Of a stretch of DNA of 32,592 bases, positions 24,998 to 32,332 are shown one piece after another. This DNA is from JBQTHP01 sp052389755. Lineage in GTDB: Bacteria; Pseudomonadota; Gammaproteobacteria; Steroidobacterales; Steroidobacteraceae. The notes under the pieces are model-generated. The model did not search any database, had not been told where the DNA came from, and saw only the letters and a list, made by a program, of their open reading frames with translations. The stretch is taken from the NCBI GenBank assembly GCA_052389755.1, contig JBQTHP010000023.1:1-32592 (forward strand), given 5' to 3'. Each line of letters begins with the position of its first letter. Positions within the stretch are counted from its first letter, which is position 1. Both the position numbers and the translations under genes were made by a program.

Positions 24998-26914
24998 CTA
25001 TCCCGCGGGAGCGTGTGCTCCGGCAAGCCTCACGAGCACGCGATTCAGCCGCTGCACGTAGGCGGACGGATTGCCGAGCTGGCCGCCCTCGGCGAGAGCG
25101 GCCTGATCGTAGAGGATCTGGGCGAGCTCGCCGAACTCCGCCTGATCTTTCGACGCCTCGAGATACTTCACGATCGGGTGCGCTACGTTCAGCTCGAGAG
25201 CGGGCTTCGACTCGGGTGCACTTTGTCCGGCCGCCGCGAGGATCCGGCGCATGTTCGAGCCGAGATCGTGTTCGCCCAGCACGAGGCACGCGGGCGAATC
25301 CGTCAGCCGCGAAGCGATGCGCACTTCGCAGACGCGCTCGCCCAGCGCGTCCTTCACGCGCTTCAGGAGCGCCTTGCTCTCCTTCAGCGCCAATTCCTTC
25401 TGTCTCACATCCGATTCGGCTTCGAGCGTACCGAGCTCGAGATCGCCGCGGGCCGCGTCCTTGAAGCGCTTGCCCTCGAAGCCCTCGAGCTGCCCCATCA
25501 CCCACTCGTCGATGCGCTCGGCGAGCAGCAGCACTTCGATGCCCCGCTCCTTCAGCCGCTCGATGTACGGGCTGCCGCGCGCCGCATCCAGGCGCTCCGC
25601 GATGACGTAGTAGATGCGCTCCTGGCCCGGCTTCATGCGCTCGAGATACGCCTTGAGCGAGGTGCTCGCCTCGTTCGACTCCGCATGCGTGCTCGCAAAG
25701 CGCAGCAGCGGCAGAAGCTTCTCGCGGTTGGCCCGGTCCTCGGCGAGGCCCTCCTTGAGCACCGCGCCGAATTCCTTCCAGAACGCGGCGTACTTTTCCG
25801 CATCGTCCGCGGCGAGGCGACTCAGCAGATCGAGCACCCGCTTCGTGAGCCCGCTGCGGATGGCCTCGACCTCCGCATCCTGCTGCAGAAGCTCGCGCGA
25901 GACGTTCAGCGGCAGATCGGAGGAGTCGATCACGCCCTTCACGAAGCGCAGGTACAGCGGCAGGAACTGCTCGGCATCGTCCATGATGAACACCCGGCGC
26001 ACGTACAGCTTCAGGCCGCGCGCGGCGTCGCGCTGCCACAGATCGAACGGCGCCCGTCCCGGCACGTACAGCAGGCTCGTGTACTCGCGCTTGCCTTCGA
26101 CCTTGTTGTGGCTCCAGGCGAGCGGCTCGGCGTGGTCGTGCGCGACGTGCTGGTAGAACTGCCGGTATTCCTCGTCGGTGATCTCGGCGCGCGGGCGGGT
26201 CCAGAGCGCTTTCGCCTGATTGACCGTCTCGTACTCGAGCGAGGCCTCGCCCTCTTTGCGCATGCTGACCGGAAAGCTGATGTGATCGGAGTAGCGCCGG
26301 ATCACGCCTCGCAGCCGGTAGGGATCGGCGAACTCCTTCGCCTCCTCCTTCAGGTGCAGCACTACGCTCGTACCGCGCTCGCTGCGCGCAATGGTCTCGA
26401 CGGTGAATTCGCCGTCCGCGCTCGACGCCCAGCGCACGCCCTCGCCTTCGGGCGCGCCGGCCTTGCACGTGAGCACTTCCACGCGGTCCGCGACGATGAA
26501 CGCGGAATAGAAGCCGACGCCGAACTGCCCGATGAGCTGCGAATCCTTCTGCTGATCGCCGGAGAGCGCCTTGAAGAACTCCGCGGTGCCGGATTTCGCG
26601 ATGGTGCCGAGATGCTCGATCGCCTCCTGCCGGGTCATCCCGATGCCGTTGTCGCGCACCGTGAGCGTGCGCTTCGCGGTATCCGCCTCGATCCAGATGC
26701 CGAGCCCGGAATCCGCGCCCAGAAGTTCAGGCCGGGCAATGGCTTCGAAACGCAGGCGGTCGTTCGCGTCCGAGGCGTTGGAGATGAGCTCGCGAAGAAA
26801 GATTTCCCTGTGGCTGTACAGGGAATGGATCATCAGCTTCAGGAGCTGACGCACCTCTGCCTGAAACCCGAGCGTCTCGGGGGCAGATGCGGGGCGATCG
26901 GATGTTTCGGGCAT
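24998..26914 (-). CDS. htpG: HtpG, bacterial Hsp90 chaperone
   Basis: The 638-residue ATP-dependent chaperone shows FQAEVRQLLKLMIHSLYSHR, then EIFLRELISNASDANDRLRF, the ATP-lid motifs DNGIGMTRQE and IGQFGVGFYSAF, GTSVVLHLK, and the middle-domain LPLNVSRELLQQD. E. coli HtpG has 624 residues. SNASDAND replaces the more usual SNASDAADK, a mild change. It helps fold client proteins under stress. The sequence upstream has a good sigma-32 promoter, consistent with heat induction. It is the first gene of a four-gene co-directional run with the amidohydrolase, metal ATPase and hydrolase, which may partly share its transcription. Confidence 0.97.
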   Translation of the reverse strand: MPETSDRPASAPETLGFQAEVRQLLKLMIHSLYSHREIFLRELISNASDANDRLRFEAIARPELLGADSGLGIWIEADTAKRTLTVRDNGIGMTRQEAIEHLGTIAKSGTAEFFKALSGDQQKDSQLIGQFGVGFYSAFIVADRVEVLTCKAGAPEGEGVRWASSADGEFTVETIARSERGTSVVLHLKEEAKEFADPYRLRGVIRRYSDHISFPVSMRKEGEASLEYETVNQAKALWTRPRAEITDEEYRQFYQHVAHDHAEPLAWSHNKVEGKREYTSLLYVPGRAPFDLWQRDAARGLKLYVRRVFIMDDAEQFLPLYLRFVKGVIDSSDLPLNVSRELLQQDAEVEAIRSGLTKRVLDLLSRLAADDAEKYAAFWKEFGAVLKEGLAEDRANREKLLPLLRFASTHAESNEASTSLKAYLERMKPGQERIYYVIAERLDAARGSPYIERLKERGIEVLLLAERIDEWVMGQLEGFEGKRFKDAARGDLELGTLEAESDVRQKELALKESKALLKRVKDALGERVCEVRIASRLTDSPACLVLGEHDLGSNMRRILAAAGQSAPESKPALELNVAHPIVKYLEASKDQAEFGELAQILYDQAALAEGGQLGNPSAYVQRLNRVLVRLAGAHAPAG

Positions 26915-26953
26915 GCTCGCTGCACTCTCGTAGACGGATGCGAGAGGTAAGCG

Positions 26954-26982
26954 AGTTTGGGAATCAGCGCGAGATTTTCAAG
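26954..26982 (-). promoter_or_regulatory. Heat-shock (sigma-32) promoter of htpG
   Basis: On the minus strand CTTGAAA (26976-26982) is an exact match to the sigma-32 -35 element, and CCCAAACT (26954-26961) fits the -10 element CCCCATNT at most positions, with a 14-base spacer. Transcription would start near 26947, giving a leader of about 33 bases before the htpG ATG. In other proteobacteria htpG is a classic sigma-32 gene. Confidence 0.75.
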
Positions 26983-27076
26983 CCTGTGCGAGGCGGTTCC
27001 AGAGCGACCTGAGCGCGTGGCGGCAGAGCCCGGTCCAGTCGTCCATCTCGTCCCAGAGCAGTAACAGCCGTTCCAT
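26978..27076 (-). CDS. Possible small ORF, 32 residues
   Basis: An ATG at 27076 opens a frame of 32 codons ending in a TGA at 26978-26980, inside the -35 box of the htpG promoter. The peptide starts MERLLLLWDEMDDWTGLCRH and ends LWNRLAQA; it is amphipathic and unlike the Arg-rich shadows typical here. The frame stays open 15 more codons upstream without a start codon. There is no clear ribosome site. It lies in the 306-base gap between htpG and parA, where I otherwise see only the htpG promoter. It may be a small gene, a remnant, or chance. Confidence 0.3.
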   Translation of the reverse strand: MERLLLLWDEMDDWTGLCRHALRSLWNRLAQA

Positions 27077-27220
27077 GGCGGCAAGCTTACGGAGCGCGTT
27101 TTCGCGCGAGTGTGCGCGATATCACATCCGCAAGTTGCCGTCGTCCACTTGCTTGCGGGGCCCGCCGGCCGTGCGTAGTCTGACTTAACACGTTCGATCA
27201 TCCATCTACTACGTGACCTC

Positions 27221-27931
27221 ATGCAGCGCATCGTCGTCCTGAACCCGAAGGGGGGTTCTGGCAAGACGACCATCGCGATCAATCTCGCGAGCTACTTTGC
27301 TTCCCAACAGCAAACCGTGGTCCTGATGGATTTCGATCCGCAGGGATCCTCGCTACGCTGGGTCAGGAAGCGCCAGCCGGCGCAGCCGCCGATCCACGCG
27401 ATCGCGGCGTTCGAGAAGGACAGCCGCACCACGCGCAGCTTCCAGCTGCGGGTGCCCGGCGGTACCACGCACGTCATCGTGGACACCCCGGCCGCCATCG
27501 AGTCGCACCAGATGCCGGACATAACGCGGGACGCCGACCGCGTGCTCGTGCCGGTGCTGCCGTCGGACATCGACATCCACGCTTGCTCGCGCTGCATCCG
27601 CGATCTGCTGCTCGTGGCCAAGATCCGGCGCGAGGACGATCGGATCGGCGTCATTGCGAACCGCATCCGCAGGAACACGGTGACGTACCAGTCGCTTATC
27701 CGGTTCCTGCAGACGCTGCAGATCCCGATCGTCGCGACGATCCGCGACTCGCAGAACTACGTTCGCGCCGCGGAGGCCGGGCTTGGCGTGCACGAGATGA
27801 AGAGCTACATCGCGCGCGAGGACGTGGAGCAGTGGGGGAGCCTCATCGAGTGGCTGGCGAAGCCGCGCAGATTGCCGGCTGCGCTTCCGGACCCCTCTCC
27901 GCCTGTCGCGAGCGCGGCGGGATTGGGCTGA
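27221..27931 (+). CDS. Orphan ParA-family ATPase
   Basis: The 236-residue protein starts MQRIVVLNPKGGSGKTT with the deviant Walker A (signature Lys10 and Lys15), then VVLMDFDPQGSS (A'), VIVDTPAAIE (Walker B), and VIANRIRRNTVTYQSL. ParA ATPases bind DNA as ATP dimers and position cargo such as plasmids, chromosome origins or large protein clusters. No parB-like partner or parS site is visible nearby, so it is an orphan of the cargo-positioning or MipZ/VirC1-like kind; the cargo is unknown. The end is Pro/Ala-rich. Its transcript would end at the hairpin at 27952-27993. Given the nearby pilus genes, positioning of chemosensory arrays is one guess. Confidence 0.88.
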   Translation: MQRIVVLNPKGGSGKTTIAINLASYFASQQQTVVLMDFDPQGSSLRWVRKRQPAQPPIHAIAAFEKDSRTTRSFQLRVPGGTTHVIVDTPAAIESHQMPDITRDADRVLVPVLPSDIDIHACSRCIRDLLLVAKIRREDDRIGVIANRIRRNTVTYQSLIRFLQTLQIPIVATIRDSQNYVRAAEAGLGVHEMKSYIAREDVEQWGSLIEWLAKPRRLPAALPDPSPPVASAAGLG

Positions 27932-27951
27932 CGGCTCAGACGGCTCCATAA

Positions 27952-27993
27952 ACAGCAAGGCCCGACGTTCGCGAGAACGCCGGGCCTTGCTGT
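27952..27993. terminator. Strong bidirectional hairpin between parA and the small gene
   Basis: ACAGCAAGGCCCG-a-CGTTC pairs with GAACG-c-CGGGCCTTGCTGT around a GCGA loop: 18 of 19 positions match. The T tract on the plus side is weak (TGTCTT), and the minus side reads TTTATGG. Convergent genes flank it, so termination from both sides is plausible. Confidence 0.8.
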
Positions 27994-28008
27994 CTTAATC
28001 CGGCCTCT

Positions 28009-28042
28009 GGCCGGAAGGCGGAAGCCGGAGGGCGGAAGCCGG
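28009..28042. repeat. Dispersed palindromic element, half copy C
   Basis: This 34-base stretch (GGCCGGAAGGCGGAAGCC and on) is the right arm of the palindromic family, preceded by CCTCT as in copies B and D. A matching left arm is missing: only CCGGCC just upstream could pair. It directly follows the terminator hairpin and ends 5 bases before the stop of the small gene at 28047. Confidence 0.75.
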
Positions 28043-28046
28043 AAAG

Positions 28047-28289
28047 CTACTTCTTCCCCTTCTCCTCGTCGTCCCACGAATCCTTCACCTTGTCGGCCCA
28101 GGTCTTGTAGTTGGACCAGGTGTAGAGGTTCTTCGTGATCGCCGCGTGGCGCGTGCGCGCGCGCTGCATCCGGTCGAGCCAGTTCGAGTAGGGATCCGCG
28201 GGTGCGGCAGGGGGCGACGTGCTCGCGCTCGGCGTCGCGTCGCGACGTGCTGCGCCCGACTCGCCCCGCGCTCTGTCCGATGAACTCAT
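28047..28289 (-). CDS. Small uncharacterised protein, 80 residues
   Basis: The ATG at 28289 has a strong AGGAG ribosome site seven bases upstream. The N-terminal half (MSSSDRARGESGAARRDATP and a Pro/Ala stretch) is probably disordered. The second half is dense in aromatic and charged residues, NWLDRMQRARTRHAAITKNL then YTWSNYKTWADKVKDSWDDE, and looks like one or two helices that could be a binding domain; the end is lysine-rich (KGKK). I do not recognise a family. It has no signal peptide or membrane segment. It lies 146 bases downstream of ppnN on the same strand and faces parA. Confidence 0.7.
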   Translation of the reverse strand: MSSSDRARGESGAARRDATPSASTSPPAAPADPYSNWLDRMQRARTRHAAITKNLYTWSNYKTWADKVKDSWDDEEKGKK

Positions 28290-28435
28290 GGCGGCTCCTG
28301 ACGGTACGCACACAGCGTACGGATTCCGTCATGTGCGCCGTGAGGAACTGGGTCACAGGCACCGGTGCGTCGAAGGGGCCACGCACCACAGTCCCGCGAG
28401 CGCGTGAACGCCGCACGAATTCGCGAAGCGTTATG

Positions 28436-29872
28436 TCACGCTACCAGTCGGTAGCAGGGGCGATACGCGGTGCCAGGGAGCTTCATGCGGAGCTGCGCGA
28501 CGAACGCGGCGAGGAGCTCATCGAGGAGCTGCATGATCGCCGGATCGCCTGAGAGCTCGTACGGGCCACGCTTCTCGATGGCGCGGATGCCGGCCTCCTT
28601 CACGTTTCCCGTGACGATGCCGGAGAACGCGCGGCGCAGGTTCGCCGCGAGGCGATGCACGGCCTGTCCGCGCGACAGATCGAGCGAGCGCATCGACTCG
28701 TGCGTCACCTCGAAGGGCTTCTGGAAGTCCGCCGGGACGCGCAGCAGCCAGTTGAAGTTGTAGGAATCGTTGTTTTTCCTGCGGCTTGCGCGCACCACCT
28801 CCATGCCGCGCACCATGGCGCGGGCAACTTCGGCCGGATCGTCCACGATCACGGTGAAGCGACTCAGTGTATCCTCGCCCAGCGTTCCCGCGACGAATCG
28901 GCTGATCTGCTCGAAATAGATGCGCGCCTCAGGCGGGCCCGTGAGCACCACCGGAAACGCCTGCTGTACGTTGTCGGGATTCGTGAGGATGCCGAGCAGG
29001 TACAGCAGCTCCTCCGCGGTGCCTGCGCCGCCCGGAAAGATCACGATGCCGTGCGCGAGGCGGACGAATGCCTCCAGGCGCTTTTCGATGTCCGGCATGA
29101 TCGCGAGCTGGTTCACGATCGGGTTCGGCGGCTCCGCGGCGATGATGCCGGGCTCGGTGATCCCGATGTAGCGGCCCTGTGGATTGCGCTGTTTCGCGTG
29201 CCCGATCGTCGCGCCTTTCATCGGCCCCTTCATCGCGCCCGGGCCGCAGCCGGTGCACACGTCGAGCCCGCGCAGGCCGAGCTCGTAGCCCACTTTCTTC
29301 GTGTACTTGTACTCCTCGGCGCCGATCGAGTGGCCGCCCCAGCACACCACGAGGTTCGGTCGCAGCTTCAGATCGAGGAGATGCGCGTTGCGCAGGATGT
29401 GGAACACCGCGTTCGTGACCGAGGCCGAGTCCGCGAGGTCGAAGCGGCCGCTCTCGACGATCTCGTTCGAGATGTAGATGACGTCGCGAAGGACGGCGAA
29501 CAGGTGCTCCTTGATGCCGCGGATCATCTCGCCGTCGACGAACGCCTCCGCGGGAGCGTGCTTGATCCCGAGCTTGATGCCCCAGGTGCTGCGGATGATC
29601 TCGATCTCGAAGTCCCGATAGCGATCGAGCACTTCCTTCGCGTTGTCGGTGTCGGCGCCGGAGTTGAGCACGGCGAGCGCGCACTTGCGGAAGAGCGGAT
29701 AGAGGCCGCCCTGGCTCGAGTCGAGGAGCTTCGCGATCTCGCTCTGCGAGAGGTTCTCGAGGCTGCCGCGCGGACCGACGCGCGCGTCGACGACCTCGGG
29801 CGCGACGATGCTCGTCGTTTCCACTGAAGCGCGCGCGGAAGGCTGCGGGCGCGCAGGGACGCTTACGGCCAT
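28436..29872 (-). CDS. ppnN: PpnN nucleotide 5'-monophosphate nucleosidase (LOG family)
   Basis: The 478-residue protein has an N-terminal PpnN domain (LSQSEIAKLLDSSQGGLYPL and IKLGIKHAPAEAFV), a LOG lysine-decarboxylase-like core with LVVCWGGHSIG, CTGCGPGAMKGPMKGA and the signature FPGGAGTAEEL, and a C-terminal YgdH/PpnN domain. E. coli PpnN (454 residues) cleaves purine monophosphates to base and ribose-5-phosphate and is activated by (p)ppGpp, so it affects growth after stress. The ATG at 29872 overlaps the preceding L,D-transpeptidase by 10 bases. A longer start exists upstream but would run far into that gene. Ribosome site is weak, fitting coupled translation. Confidence 0.93.
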   Translation of the reverse strand: MAVSVPARPQPSARASVETTSIVAPEVVDARVGPRGSLENLSQSEIAKLLDSSQGGLYPLFRKCALAVLNSGADTDNAKEVLDRYRDFEIEIIRSTWGIKLGIKHAPAEAFVDGEMIRGIKEHLFAVLRDVIYISNEIVESGRFDLADSASVTNAVFHILRNAHLLDLKLRPNLVVCWGGHSIGAEEYKYTKKVGYELGLRGLDVCTGCGPGAMKGPMKGATIGHAKQRNPQGRYIGITEPGIIAAEPPNPIVNQLAIMPDIEKRLEAFVRLAHGIVIFPGGAGTAEELLYLLGILTNPDNVQQAFPVVLTGPPEARIYFEQISRFVAGTLGEDTLSRFTVIVDDPAEVARAMVRGMEVVRASRRKNNDSYNFNWLLRVPADFQKPFEVTHESMRSLDLSRGQAVHRLAANLRRAFSGIVTGNVKEAGIRAIEKRGPYELSGDPAIMQLLDELLAAFVAQLRMKLPGTAYRPCYRLVA

Positions 29873-30423
29873 ATCTCGATCGGCACGTTGTCGGGCGTCA
29901 GCAGCCAGATCTCGAGCATGTCCGTGTTCGACACGGCGATGCATCCGTCCGTCCAGTCGCGTGTCTCGTAATAGGCCGGGGAATGCCGGAGCTGATTGGG
30001 AAAGCCGTGGATCATGATCTGTCCGCCCGGATCCACGCGGATCCTGCGCGCGCGCTTGAGGTCGTGCTCGCTCGGATAGGACACCTGGATCGAGAGAAAA
30101 TATTCACTGCGCGAATTACGCCGCGTGAGCCGATACGTTCCCTCTGGAGTACGAAAATCGCCCGCGCGTTCCTTGCGGCCGACGGGATTCAGGCCCAACG
30201 CGATGCGATAAGAACGCAGGATCTTGTCGCCGTCCATGAGGTGGAGCTTGCGCTGCGCTTTGCGCACGACCACGCGGTCCGCGTTCGGCAGCTCATTCAT
30301 CGTCCGCAGCGCCTGCGTCTCCGCCGGCGGCTCCCGCTCCGGCAACGCGTCCGTCGGCACGGCGGCGGGCGCGGCGAGCAGCGCCAGCGCGGCGCTCGCA
30401 AAGAATCTCCAGAGTGTCGCCAT
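29863..30423 (-). CDS. L,D-transpeptidase (YkuD family)
   Basis: The 186-residue protein has an N-terminal signal sequence (TLWRFFASAALALLAAPAA), so it is exported. The YkuD domain begins near residue 50 (VVVRKAQRKLHLMDG) and has GLNPVGRKERAGDFRTPEGTY, catalytic-site His139 (MIHGFP) and nucleophile Cys161 in TDGCIAVSN. TDGC in place of SHGC is seen in one branch of the family. Such enzymes cross-link peptidoglycan or attach or release Braun-type lipoproteins in the periplasm. I chose the ATG at 30423 over an in-frame TTG five codons earlier. No ribosome site is evident. It overlaps ppnN. Confidence 0.92.
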   Translation of the reverse strand: MATLWRFFASAALALLAAPAAVPTDALPEREPPAETQALRTMNELPNADRVVVRKAQRKLHLMDGDKILRSYRIALGLNPVGRKERAGDFRTPEGTYRLTRRNSRSEYFLSIQVSYPSEHDLKRARRIRVDPGGQIMIHGFPNQLRHSPAYYETRDWTDGCIAVSNTDMLEIWLLTPDNVPIEIWP

Positions 30424-30458
30424 TTTTAGACTAAACAAGCACTTGCGATTCGGCGCAG

Positions 30459-30464
30459 ATTATA
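30459..30464 (-). promoter_or_regulatory. Possible -10 box for the L,D-transpeptidase-ppnN pair
   Basis: TATAAT on the minus strand is a perfect -10 hexamer, 36 bases before the ATG at 30423. A matching -35 is weak (TTTTCA with 15-base spacing). It lies just after the possible terminator of the ATP-grasp gene. Confidence 0.4.
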
Positions 30465-30480
30465 GACACAGCCGGCCGAT

Positions 30481-30505
30481 GAAAAGCCTGTGCCGCCGTC
30501 ACAGG
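30481..30505 (-). terminator. Possible terminator after the ATP-grasp gene
   Basis: On the minus strand CCTGTG-acggcgg-CACAGG is followed by CTTTTC. The 6-bp stem is short. It lies 34 bases after the stop of the ATP-grasp gene and before the next gene's -10 box. Confidence 0.4.
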
Positions 30506-30538
30506 GGCGAGAGCAAACGCCGAGCCCGGGCTTCCGGC

Positions 30539-31759
30539 TTAGCCCAGCTCGACACGGATGACCTCGACGGTGCGTCGCAACGCGCGCTCGACCAGCTCCG
30601 TATCGCGGTGGCGAAAGATGACGTAGCCGGCGCCCTCGTATCCCGGGGCCTGGGCATCGCCCGGGCTCGGCCACTGCGCCTCGACGATCGCGGGGCCGAG
30701 CTCGCGACGGATCGTGTCGATGCCGTGCACGTGCCGCACGCGTCCCGCGCCGATGCCGCGAAGATAGGCTGCGCCGGTCGCGTAGCGGCGCGCGGGCGAC
30801 TCGAATGCATCGAATACGAGGAGCTCGGCCCACGCGCGGTAGAAATCGCGGTCGTGCGCGTAGGAGATGAGGCTCGTGAACTGCGCGCCCGGCGGGCGCG
30901 CGGCGACCTCGGAAATCGCGACTGAGCCATCGCCGCGGCGAAACCACTCCATGTGAGTCATGCCCGTGACGAGCCCGAGCGTCGTGAGCGCGCGGGCGGC
31001 GACGTGCCGGATCGGGTCGAACTCCAGGCCCATCTCGCGCGGCAGCAGCACGCACCACTGGATCCACGGGTTCTCGACGACCGTCAGCGGCGCGGGCCCA
31101 TAGGCGGAGATCGAATGCCATACGAGCTTGCCCGCGAGCAGGATGCTGTCGAACGAGTGCTCCTCGCCCGAGAGAAACTCCTCGAGCAGCGCAGGCCGAT
31201 GCGGATGCGGCGGAAACGCGGCGAGGTACTCGCGCAGGGCCGTCGCATCGTTCAGGCGAAACGTGTTGATGGCGCCCGCACCAGCCGGCGGCTTTGCGAT
31301 GACGGGAAAGCCGACCTCGAGCACGAAGCTTTCGGCGTCCGCTGCGTTCGCGATGAGACGGTGCCGCGCACATGGCAGGCCGGCGCCGGCGAGCACGTCC
31401 TTCATGCGGTTCTTGTCGCGGAAGTTGTGCGCAGCTTCGACGGTGAGGCCGGGCAGACCGAGCGCCGCGCGGGCCTCCGCGAGCGGTACCTGCAGTTGCT
31501 CGAGCGAGCCGATGAGCCGCTCGACCGGCCCGACGCGCGCAAGGGCCTGCACCGCTGCGAGGATCGATCGAGCGTCGAGCGCCTCCTCGACGCGCCAGTG
31601 CCCGGACAGGCGATGTCGAAGCTCTGCGGGCGCCCTCTCGAGCGGATCCTGACTCACGAGCGACAAGCGCACGCCGGGCAGCCCCGCGGCCGCTGCAACG
31701 AAGCGAGTCGTGGCCGGCATCAGAAACGGCGCGACGAAAACCACGTGGCGGGTCGGCAT
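30539..31759 (-). CDS. ATP-grasp domain protein, possible carboxylate-amine ligase
   Basis: The 406-residue protein has a pre-ATP-grasp Rossmann-like N-terminus (HVVFVAPFLMPATTRFVAAA), then NFRDKNRMKDVLAGAGLPCA, VGFPVIAKPPAGAGA (P-loop-like ATP site), LLEEFLSGEEHSFDS, and the metal site FRRGDGSVAISEVAARPPGA (Glu and Arg/Pro). The last ~100 residues resemble the carbamoyl-phosphate-synthase-like C-terminal domain of such ligases. These enzymes activate a carboxylate by phosphorylation and join it to an amine; the substrates are unknown. I chose the ATG at 31759; a frame 29 codons longer is Arg-rich and overlaps the divergent lipoprotein. No ribosome site is visible, so a leaderless start is possible. 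Confidence 0.85.
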   Translation of the reverse strand: MPTRHVVFVAPFLMPATTRFVAAAAGLPGVRLSLVSQDPLERAPAELRHRLSGHWRVEEALDARSILAAVQALARVGPVERLIGSLEQLQVPLAEARAALGLPGLTVEAAHNFRDKNRMKDVLAGAGLPCARHRLIANAADAESFVLEVGFPVIAKPPAGAGAINTFRLNDATALREYLAAFPPHPHRPALLEEFLSGEEHSFDSILLAGKLVWHSISAYGPAPLTVVENPWIQWCVLLPREMGLEFDPIRHVAARALTTLGLVTGMTHMEWFRRGDGSVAISEVAARPPGAQFTSLISYAHDRDFYRAWAELLVFDAFESPARRYATGAAYLRGIGAGRVRHVHGIDTIRRELGPAIVEAQWPSPGDAQAPGYEGAGYVIFRHRDTELVERALRRTVEVIRVELG

Positions 31760-31769
31760 GAGTGTGCAG

Positions 31770-31777
31770 ACTATAAT
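31770..31777. promoter_or_regulatory. Overlapping divergent -10 boxes of the ATP-grasp and lipoprotein genes
   Basis: TATAAT at 31772-31777 (plus) lies 8 bases before the lipoprotein ATG, and TATAGT at 31775-31770 (minus) lies about 11 bases before the ATP-grasp ATG. The 26-base gap has no room for ribosome sites, so both transcripts may be leaderless and the promoters mutually exclusive. No good -35 is visible for either. Confidence 0.45.
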
Positions 31778-31785
31778 CGCTGCGA

Positions 31786-32331
31786 ATGCCGCGCGTTGCC
31801 GCCCGAAATCTCGCGCTCGCCGCGTGCGCCGCCGCGCTGAGCGCATGCGCGCAGTTGCCGGCCGAGCCGACGGCCGAAACGGTCGATGAGCGCACCGGCG
31901 TGACCGTCGCGCGCCTCGCCCGGCCGATCGAGCTGCTCATCGCCGAGGGGCGCGGCTCGCTCAGCGATCCCTTCGCGTATCTCGCCCCGTTCGAAACCAA
32001 TCGCATGGGCGAGCGAACGCTTTATCTCTGGACCGCCGCACCGCAGGAGGCCACGGGCGCGCCGGCACCGACCCTGCTCGCCGATGGCGAGCCGTTCACC
32101 GTCACGCCCGTGAGCGGGGCCGTCAGCGAGCTGGGGTTGTCACAGGCGCCTTACGCAGCGCCGGCGCCGTGGAGTATCGAGCACTACTACCGCATGGACC
32201 GCCCGCTTCTGGAGCGACTCGCGCGCGCCAGCCGCGTCGAGCTGATCGTCGCGGCATCCGACGCAGCTTCGCAGCGCTACGTGGCGGACGCCGCCGCACT
32301 CTCACCGCTGCTGGAATTCATCGCGCGCTGA
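31786..32331 (+). CDS. Uncharacterised lipoprotein
   Basis: The 181-residue protein has a lipoprotein signal peptide ending in LSAC (lipidated Cys21), so it should be anchored in the periplasm or outer membrane. The mature part has IELLIAEGRGSLSDPFAYLA, MGERTLYLWTAAPQ, WSIEHYYRMDRPLLERLARA and VELIVAASDAASQRYVAD; it looks like a folded beta-rich domain but I recognise no family. The start is 26 bases from the divergent ATP-grasp gene with which it may share regulation. A palindromic element begins right after its stop. Confidence 0.82.
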   Translation: MPRVAARNLALAACAAALSACAQLPAEPTAETVDERTGVTVARLARPIELLIAEGRGSLSDPFAYLAPFETNRMGERTLYLWTAAPQEATGAPAPTLLADGEPFTVTPVSGAVSELGLSQAPYAAPAPWSIEHYYRMDRPLLERLARASRVELIVAASDAASQRYVADAAALSPLLEFIAR

Positions 32332-32332
32332 A

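Noticed and set aside
23631..26468. Long minus-strand frame overlapping htpG and the amidohydrolase in another phase
   Set aside because: The real htpG and amidohydrolase frames contain all family motifs; this one is low in complexity and Arg-rich.
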